A DNA stretch of 8,709 nucleotides from an uncultured Eubacteriales bacterium (GTDB lineage: Bacteria > Bacillota_A > Clostridia > Oscillospirales > Oscillospiraceae), in the NCBI GenBank assembly GCA_949451265.1, contig CASTQR010000055.1:1-8709 (forward strand), written 5' to 3'. Shown one piece after another: positions 1 through 5,043 of this stretch. Positions within the stretch are counted from its first letter, which is position 1, and each line of letters starts with the position of its first letter. The position numbers and the translations under genes were made by a program. The notes beneath the pieces were generated by a model, which saw only the letters and a list, made by a program, of their open reading frames with translations, was not told where the DNA came from and searched no databases.

Positions 1-587
1 GCGCCGCCGGCAATGCCCGCGTTCAGGGTGAGCCAGCCCGCCTTGTGGCCCATGATCTCCACCATGAACACCCGGTTGTGGGAGGCGGCGGTGGTGTGGA
101 TGCAGTCGATGACCTCGGTGGCCAGGCCGATGGCGGACTGGAAGCCGAAGGTGGTGTCGGTGCCCCACAGGTCGTTGTCGATGGTCTTGGGCAGGCCGAT
201 GACGTTCAGCCCCTCCTCGCTGAGCAGGTTGGCGGTTTTCTGGCTGCCGTTGCCGCCCAGCACCACCAGGCAATCCAGCCGCAGGCGGCGGTAGGTGTAC
301 TTCATGGCCTCCACCTTGTCCAGGCCGTTCTCGTCGGGCACCCGCATCAGCTTGAAGGGCTGGCGGCTGGAGCCCAGGATGGTGCCGCCCCGGGTGAGCA
401 GGCCGGTGAAGTCGATGGGGGACAGCTTCTTGTAGTCCTCGTAGATCAGGCCCTTGTAGCCGTCGATGAAGCCGACGATCTCCACCTCATTGCCGTAGAT
501 GTTGTAGAGCCCCTTGGCCACGCCGCGCATGGTGGCGTTGAGGGCCTGGCAGTCGCCGCCGCTGGTCAGCATTCCGATTCGTTTCAT
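1..587 (-). CDS. pfkA: 6-phosphofructokinase, N-terminal 195 residues (gene runs off the left edge)
   Basis: Cytosolic glycolytic enzyme that phosphorylates fructose 6-phosphate to fructose 1,6-bisphosphate. The visible part shows the family motifs in order: nucleotide/phosphate loop TSGGDCQALN (residues 8-17), TRGGTILGSSR (65-75), GGNGS (111-115), the catalytic PKTIDND (133-139, with the TIDND aspartate as general base) and substrate-binding MVEIMGHKAG (175-184). In the E. coli ATP enzyme the equivalent motifs are GGDGS and PGTIDND. Here the second has Lys where ATP enzymes have Gly, which is typical of the PPi-dependent/mixed-substrate clade, while Gly is kept at the other discriminating position. 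The phosphoryl donor therefore cannot be decided from sequence. The start ATG at 587 is preceded by GGAAAGGAAG with 7 nt spacing; an ATG at 592 is out of frame. The gene follows ppk by 60 nt without a hairpin, so co-transcription is plausible. About 40% of the protein is missing, based on a family length of 320-360 residues or more. Confidence 0.93.
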   Translation of the reverse strand, partial: MKRIGMLTSGGDCQALNATMRGVAKGLYNIYGNEVEIVGFIDGYKGLIYEDYKKLSPIDFTGLLTRGGTILGSSRQPFKLMRVPDENGLDKVEAMKYTYRRLRLDCLVVLGGNGSQKTANLLSEEGLNVIGLPKTIDNDLWGTDTTFGFQSAIGLATEVIDCIHTTAASHNRVFMVEIMGHKAGWLTLNAGIAGG

Positions 588-608
588 GACATTGCTTCCT
601 TTCCAAGC

Positions 609-637
609 GATATAGTGTGTGCCATCCGGCAGGAAAA
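609..637 (-). promoter_or_regulatory. weak candidate promoter for pfkA in the ppk-pfkA gap
   Basis: On the minus strand a TATATC (609-614) stands 17 nt from TTTTCC (632-637). Only the -10 is reasonable and the -35 is poor. Transcription from it would give a leader of about 15 nt. No terminator hairpin separates ppk from pfkA in this gap, so readthrough from ppk is an equally good explanation. Confidence 0.2.
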
Positions 638-647
638 ACGAAGGGGG

Positions 648-2927
648 TCAGTCCCGCCCAAAGAGGCGGCCCAGCAGTCCGGTGCGCTTGCCCTGGATCT
701 TGACGGCGGGCCGCCGCTGGGGGGGTGCCTTGGCGGGCATGGGCTTGGGTTTGGGCGGGGCGGAGGGGGGGACGGGCCGCTTCCGCTCCGGCTGGCCCGT
801 GGGCCTGGGGGCGGGGGGTGGGGCGGGGTGGAGCCCCGGCAGGGCCCAGGCCCCGGAGGCCGCCTGATCGCAGAAATACTCCTGGGAGTTGAAGGGCTCC
901 CCGACCGCCCGGACGTAGGAGCCGTCCGGCTGCTGTAAGCGGCCCTTGGCGGTGTCCCGCAGCTCATCGGTGAACATCTCCTCCAGATGGGCCCGGAGGG
1001 CGGGGTCGTCCACCGGGGCGGCCACCTCCACCCGGCGGGTGGTGTTGCGGGTCATGAAGTCGGCGGAGGAGATGTAGACCTTCCGCCGCCCCCCCACGCC
1101 GAAGATGTAGATCCGGGCGTGTTCCAGGTAGCGCCCCACGATGCTGACCACCCGGATATTTTCCGTCAGCCCGGGTACGCCCCCGGTGAGGCAGCAGATG
1201 CCCCGCACCACCAGGTCGATCTTCACTCCGGCCTGGGATGCCTCGATGAGCTTGTCGATGATCTGCTTGTCGGTGAGCCCATTGAGCTTGAAGCCCAGGT
1301 AGGCGGGCTCTCCCGCCCTGGTCTGCTCAATCTCCCCGTCCAAATAGGCCAGGATCTTGGAGCGCAGGCAGGCCGGGGCCACCATCAGCTTTTGGCTCTC
1401 CTCCAGCACCTCGCCCATGGACAGGGCGTTGAACACCTGGGCGGCGTCGGCGCCGATCTGGGGGTCGGCGGTCATGAGGGCGTAGTCGGTGTACAGCCGC
1501 ACGGTGTCCTCGTTGTAGTTTCCCGTGCCCACCTGGGTGATATACTCCACCTGATCCCCGTGCTTCCGGGTGATCAGCAGCAGCTTGGAGTGAACCTTCA
1601 GCCCGTCCAGCCCGTAGATCACCCGGCAGCCCGCCTGCTCCAGTACACGGGACCAGCCGATGTTGTTCTCCTCGTCGAACCGGGCCCGGAGCTCCACCAG
1701 GGCCACGACCTCCTTGCCGTTCTCGGCGGCGTCCACCAGGGCCTCCACCACCTTGCTGTTGTGGGCCACCCGGTACAGGGTCATCTTGATGGACACCACG
1801 TCCGGATCCTGCCCTGCCTCCTGCAAGAGCCGCAGCAGGGGCCGCACGCTCTCATAGGGGTAGCTCAGCATCAGGTCGTGGTTCCGGATTTGCTCCGTCA
1901 TGGGGATCAGGGGATCCACGTTGGGGGAGTTCTGGGGCACCCGGCGGGGGTAGAACAGCTCGGTCTTGTCCCGCAGCATATCCCGCAGCGCCCCCATAAA
2001 GGAGAGATCCAGGGGCACGCCGCTGGAAAACAGGTGCTTCTTGGACAGCCCCAGGCAGGTACACAGCCCATCCCGGATGGTGTCGGACAGCTTGCCCCGG
2101 TAGTCCAGCTTCACGGGCTGGAGGCGCTTCCGGCGGCGGATCAGCTTTTCCATACTCTTGCGGTACTCCTCCGCCGGGATGTCGTCGGGCTGGTCGGAGG
2201 CGTCGTCCATGTCGATGTCGGCGCTGCGCACCAACCGGATCAGCACCGTGCCCTCCACCTTGTAGTGGGCGAAGATCTTGGGCAGGAAGCTGGCGATAAG
2301 CTCCTCCACCAGGATGAACCGCCCGCCCTCTCCCGGCAGGGGCACCAGCCGCCGCAGGACGCCCTCGCCGCAGGGGACAATGCCCATGCGCTCCCCGCCG
2401 TTCTTGGTTTTCAGCATGGCCACGGCGTAGATCTCTTTATTGCGCAGGAAGGGGAAGGGCTGCTTGCGCCCGATGATCTGGGGGGACAGCAGGGGCAGGA
2501 CGCTGGCGGTGAAGTATTTCTCCAGAAAGGACTGGGTCTTGTCCGGCAGGCCGTCGAAGCGGCACAGCTCCACCCCCTGGGCGGACAGCTCCCCCAGCAG
2601 GCCCTTGCAGATCCGATCCCGGTCGGACAGGAGCTGGCGGGTTTTGTCCAGCACGGCGGCGGTCTGCTGGGCGGAGGTCATGCCGGTTTTGTTGTCCGTC
2701 ACCCCCATGTTGAGGGTGTCCAGCAGCATCCCCACCCGAACCATGTAGAACTCATCCAGATTGCTCTGGAAGATGGCGGCGAAGTTCAGCCGCTCGCACA
2801 GGGGATTGGCGGGGTCCTCCGCCTCCTCCAGCACCCGGCGGTTGAACTGGAGCCAGGACAGCTCCCGGTTCGCGTAACAGCTTGCCTCCGGCGCGGGGGC
2901 CTCGCCGGTATGCGGTTGATCGCTCAT
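648..2927 (-). CDS. ppk1: polyphosphate kinase 1 with a Pro/Lys/Arg-rich C-terminal tail
   Basis: Reversibly transfers the gamma-phosphate of ATP onto inorganic polyphosphate through a phosphohistidine. The protein is 759 residues. The N domain begins with NRELSWLQFN (20-29) and SNLDEFYMVRVG (55-66); a head domain and two catalytic domains follow. The E. coli PPK1 active-site residues as I recall them (N45, R375, R405, H435, Y468, R564, H592) all have counterparts at a constant offset of 11: N56, R386, R416, H446 (in GLKVHSK), Y479, R575 and H603 (in YLEHARIY). This implies a nearly gap-free core that should be active. E. coli PPK1 is 688 residues; this one continues with about 63 residues (697-759) holding 19 Pro and 14 Lys/Arg but 2 acidic residues, and ending TGLLGRLFGRD. 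ATG 2927 is chosen because it has a Shine-Dalgarno site and leads straight into the N domain. An in-frame ATG at 2951 lacks one. It is the first gene of a possible ppk-pfkA unit. Confidence 0.96.
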   Translation of the reverse strand: MSDQPHTGEAPAPEASCYANRELSWLQFNRRVLEEAEDPANPLCERLNFAAIFQSNLDEFYMVRVGMLLDTLNMGVTDNKTGMTSAQQTAAVLDKTRQLLSDRDRICKGLLGELSAQGVELCRFDGLPDKTQSFLEKYFTASVLPLLSPQIIGRKQPFPFLRNKEIYAVAMLKTKNGGERMGIVPCGEGVLRRLVPLPGEGGRFILVEELIASFLPKIFAHYKVEGTVLIRLVRSADIDMDDASDQPDDIPAEEYRKSMEKLIRRRKRLQPVKLDYRGKLSDTIRDGLCTCLGLSKKHLFSSGVPLDLSFMGALRDMLRDKTELFYPRRVPQNSPNVDPLIPMTEQIRNHDLMLSYPYESVRPLLRLLQEAGQDPDVVSIKMTLYRVAHNSKVVEALVDAAENGKEVVALVELRARFDEENNIGWSRVLEQAGCRVIYGLDGLKVHSKLLLITRKHGDQVEYITQVGTGNYNEDTVRLYTDYALMTADPQIGADAAQVFNALSMGEVLEESQKLMVAPACLRSKILAYLDGEIEQTRAGEPAYLGFKLNGLTDKQIIDKLIEASQAGVKIDLVVRGICCLTGGVPGLTENIRVVSIVGRYLEHARIYIFGVGGRRKVYISSADFMTRNTTRRVEVAAPVDDPALRAHLEEMFTDELRDTAKGRLQQPDGSYVRAVGEPFNSQEYFCDQAASGAWALPGLHPAPPPAPRPTGQPERKRPVPPSAPPKPKPMPAKAPPQRRPAVKIQGKRTGLLGRLFGRD
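735..828 (+). other. G-quadruplex-prone G-run cluster inside the ppk tail
   Basis: The + strand (template strand of ppk) carries two clusters of G-runs. The first is at 735-760: three or more G, four times in a row with 3-nt spacers and then a 1-nt spacer. The second is at 801-828: five runs of 3 to 6 G separated by 1-3 nt. Both meet the usual G3+N1-7 pattern. They are the complement of the Pro (CCN) codons of the PPK1 tail, so the mRNA is C-rich and any quadruplex would form in DNA on the template strand. Whether they fold is inference. Confidence 0.6.
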
Positions 2928-2929
2928 AT

Positions 2930-2943
2930 GGATCACATCCCTT
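2930..2943 (-). promoter_or_regulatory. extended ribosome binding site of ppk
   Basis: The minus strand reads AAGGGATGTGATCC two bases before the ATG at 2927. Besides AAGG it contains GTGATCC, which matches the complement of the 16S 3' end beyond the CCUCC core, in the register expected for a start about 8-9 nt after a GGAGG. This supports 2927 over the in-frame ATG at 2951. Confidence 0.6.
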
Positions 2944-2952
2944 TCTTCCATC

Positions 2953-2981
2953 AATGTACCATTTTTTGCCCCGGTGCGCAA
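2953..2981 (-). promoter_or_regulatory. candidate ppk promoter (extended -10)
   Basis: The minus strand shows TTGCGC (2976-2981), a 17-nt spacer and TACATT (2953-2958) preceded by TGG, which makes an extended -10. The -35 is weak (3 of 6). It would give a short leader of about 20 nt ending at the ppk start. It lies in an AT-richer gap just downstream of the lipoprotein terminator, where a new promoter is needed. Confidence 0.5.
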
Positions 2982-3057
2982 GACCTTTTTTGCTGATTTT
3001 TCACTCAGGATGGGAATAGAAATTTTTGGGATATAGGAGTTTCGGGAACGTAACGGC

Positions 3058-3098
3058 AAAAAAAGGCCGTCCCGGATGGCCCGATCCGGGACGGCCTT
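3058..3098 (-). terminator. Rho-independent terminator of the lipoprotein gene
   Basis: A perfect 15-bp inverted repeat (3063-3077 with 3084-3098) with a 6-nt loop is followed on the minus strand by seven T (3058-3064, overlapping the stem base). It begins about 20 nt after the lipoprotein stop and separates that gene from ppk. Confidence 0.93.
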
Positions 3099-3119
3099 GG
3101 GGCTGGCTCAGCCCATGGT

Positions 3120-4844
3120 TCAGCTCAGGGGGTAATAGACGATCTGATTTCCCAGGGAGACGGCGATGAACAGGGGCTCGCCGCTGTTGATCACCTCGCT
3201 GGGCACCTCGAAGAACAGCTCGCCGTCCTTGGACTCGCCCACCTCCAGGCTGGTGCCGTTGAGGCATTTGCTGTAGGTCATGAGATCCACGCAGTCGTAG
3301 AGGTTGGCCTTGGCGGAGTCCGCCACCTGCACGATGGGATCCTCATTCGTATTATACACCATGGGCATGAAGCTATCCTTTTCCAGCCCCTTGTTGGTGA
3401 TGGTGAAGGTACCTTGGACAAACTGGTGGCCGTCATGGGGGCTGAAGATGTACATACCGCCGGTGAAATCCTTCTTTATCACCTTGGCGGAGTGGTAGGT
3501 GATCTCCCAGTTGGCGAAGATCACCGGCGTGCCGATCTCCAGCACGGAGCCGTTCTCCGGGGTGTGGTCCACCAGGGCGGTGTAGGCGTCCGGGTTGTTC
3601 ACATTGTGGTACAGGAAGGCCAGCACGTCGGAGGCCACGGGCACCGGGTATTGCAGGGACACCTCGTCATAGGAGGCGAACACGGAGTCCGGGGCCTCCT
3701 CGATCACGGTGCCGATATGGCGCAGGAAGGCGCCGGTCTTGGCGTCGTACAGGTCCACCTTGGTGCGGGAGTTCACCTGCTGCACCTTGGTGTCCGAGCC
3801 GTACCCGCCGCCGGACTTATAGAAGTCGCCCTTCTCGAAGCTGGCGGTGAGCACCAGGTAATAGTCCGCCTCGGCCAGGGTGCCGGGGGCTTCCCCCTCG
3901 GGGAGGGCCAGCAGGAAGCCGCCCATGAGCTGGAGCTGGGGCAGGGGGTCGTCAAAGTCCCCGGCGGTGGGGTTGCGGTAGAGGGCCGCCACCTTCTTGC
4001 CCTCCAGCTCGATGGTCTCGGGCAGACCGTCCTCGGTGGGCTCCTGGAGGGTGGGGCCGTTCCCGTCAATGGCGACCATCACCGGGTCGGAGAAGTAGCC
4101 CGCGTTGGTGAGGTCGGAGATTTTCGTGAAGGGGGCGGCGGTGTTCTTCTCCTCCAGGGCGGGGATCAGGCTGCCCCGCAGGAAGGCCACGTACTCCATG
4201 GCCTGCTCCGGGGTGTCCACGTAGATCTTGGGGATATTGGTGCTGAGGGAGAAGAAGTTGGAGCGCAGCTTGGACAGATCCCTGCCCTCAAAGTAGCCCG
4301 CGTCCAGCAGGGCGGGGCCCCCAGAGGCCAGACAGCCAGGGCGCTCCTCGATCCACCGCTCCACGGCGGCGGTAAACTTGGCCTTGTCGGAGGGGGCGTC
4401 CAGCAGCTTGGCCAGGGTGGTCCCGTCGATCTCCTGGGCGGAGGCCAGAATGGGCACGTAGCAGTCGTAGGGGGAGAACGCGTCGTCCATGGAGGCCCAG
4501 AAGGCGTCCGGGTCGGCGTTCACCTGGTTGAGGAACTTGGCGGCCAGCTCCGCCGTGGCGGGGTAGTCGAACTGGAACCGGGTCAGGCCCTCCGGCTTGT
4601 CCTGCCGGTACTCCAGGGCGCACAGCAGGGCCGTGGCCTTGAACTGCTGGGCCAAATCGCCCTCCTGGGCCTCCTGAACCAGCGCGTCCCGGTCGATGCT
4701 GTCCGCCTGCTCCTTCACGTAATCCTCCACGCCGCCCGCCTTTTTCGCGCCCAGCCAGTGGATCTCGGAGGAGGGCTTGCTCTGACAGGCGGTGAGCGCC
4801 ATCAGCAGCAGACAGGAGAGGAGGAGTGCCAGCTTGCGTTTCAT
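3120..4844 (-). CDS. lipoprotein of unknown function with a C-terminal Ig-like (DUF4352-type) domain
   Basis: I do not recognise a specific function. The 574-residue protein starts with a type II signal peptide: MKRK, a hydrophobic core, and lipobox LTAC with Cys20 as the lipidated residue. It should be anchored on the outer face of the membrane. Residues about 35-235 look mainly helical. Residues about 280-410 look like a beta-rich domain (LPETIELEGKKVAALYR, YYLVLTASF, KVDLYDAKTGAFLRHIG). Residues about 436-574 (LEIGTPVIFANWEI, GTFTITNKG, DGELFFEVP, PLFIAVS) resemble the DUF4352/telokin-like Ig fold of Firmicutes lipoproteins. That last match rests on pattern only. ATG 4844 is chosen because it starts the signal peptide and has AGAAGGGATG 4-5 nt upstream. 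The open frame extends to 4925 without a signal peptide, past the likely transcription start. The gene stands alone between its own strong promoter and a terminator, next to the M56 protease gene. Confidence 0.9.
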   Translation of the reverse strand: MKRKLALLLSCLLLMALTACQSKPSSEIHWLGAKKAGGVEDYVKEQADSIDRDALVQEAQEGDLAQQFKATALLCALEYRQDKPEGLTRFQFDYPATAELAAKFLNQVNADPDAFWASMDDAFSPYDCYVPILASAQEIDGTTLAKLLDAPSDKAKFTAAVERWIEERPGCLASGGPALLDAGYFEGRDLSKLRSNFFSLSTNIPKIYVDTPEQAMEYVAFLRGSLIPALEEKNTAAPFTKISDLTNAGYFSDPVMVAIDGNGPTLQEPTEDGLPETIELEGKKVAALYRNPTAGDFDDPLPQLQLMGGFLLALPEGEAPGTLAEADYYLVLTASFEKGDFYKSGGGYGSDTKVQQVNSRTKVDLYDAKTGAFLRHIGTVIEEAPDSVFASYDEVSLQYPVPVASDVLAFLYHNVNNPDAYTALVDHTPENGSVLEIGTPVIFANWEITYHSAKVIKKDFTGGMYIFSPHDGHQFVQGTFTITNKGLEKDSFMPMVYNTNEDPIVQVADSAKANLYDCVDLMTYSKCLNGTSLEVGESKDGELFFEVPSEVINSGEPLFIAVSLGNQIVYYPLS

Positions 4845-4876
4845 GGTTACATCCCTTCTTTTCTTTCCATCATGTT

Positions 4877-4923
4877 CCGGGAAAGCCCGGGGCGGCAGTC
4901 CCCAGTCAGCCGGGGCCGCCGCC
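4877..4923 (-). promoter_or_regulatory. structured leader of the lipoprotein mRNA
   Basis: Two inverted repeats fill the first half of the about 80-nt leader. One pairs GGCGGC (4918-4923) with GCCGCC (4891-4896), with an inner CCCC/GGGG pair (4900-4903 with 4912-4915). The other is a 5-bp stem with a 4-nt loop (4877-4881 with 4886-4890). The first begins right at the expected transcription start. There is no T-run, so this is not a terminator. It may be a 5' stabilising element or a control element; I do not recognise it as a known riboswitch. Confidence 0.45.
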
Positions 4924-4930
4924 AAGTACT

Positions 4931-4959
4931 ATGATAAGGGGGAAGCGGCCCGCTGTCAA
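4931..4959 (-). promoter_or_regulatory. sigma-A-type promoter of the lipoprotein gene
   Basis: The minus strand has perfect -35 TTGACA (4954-4959), a 17-nt GC-rich spacer and -10 TATCAT (4931-4936, 5 of 6). Transcription would start near 4924, about 80 nt before the ATG. No TACA/TGTA dyad of the BlaI type is seen around it. Confidence 0.85.
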
Positions 4960-4998
4960 CCGGAATTTTCAAGCTCGCCGGAGATTTTCCGGGGCTGG

Positions 4999-5037
4999 AA
5001 AAAGGAGGAAGTCCCCCTCCCGGACGGGAGGGGGACT
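4999..5037 (-). terminator. probable terminator of the blaI-M56 operon
   Basis: A 12-bp inverted repeat (5010-5021 with 5026-5037) with a 4-nt loop starts 7 nt after the M56 stop codon. On the minus strand the stem is followed by TCCTCC and then five T (4999-5003). The T-run is short and displaced, so termination may be partial. Confidence 0.7.
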
Positions 5038-5043
5038 GGTGGG

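Noticed and set aside
2928..3059. N-terminal extension of PPK1 to upstream starts at 3059 or 2951
   Set aside because: The extension has no Shine-Dalgarno site, does not resemble the PPK1 N domain, and would begin upstream of the candidate promoter at 2953-2981.
4845..4925. N-terminal extension of the lipoprotein
   Set aside because: It would bury the signal peptide and lipobox inside the protein, and it starts at about the predicted transcription start without a ribosome binding site.
4954..4960. TGTCAAC at the lipoprotein promoter as a BlaI operator half site
   Set aside because: It is simply the complement of the consensus -35 TTGACA. No TACA/TGTA partner lies at dyad distance, unlike the sites at 8066-8110.
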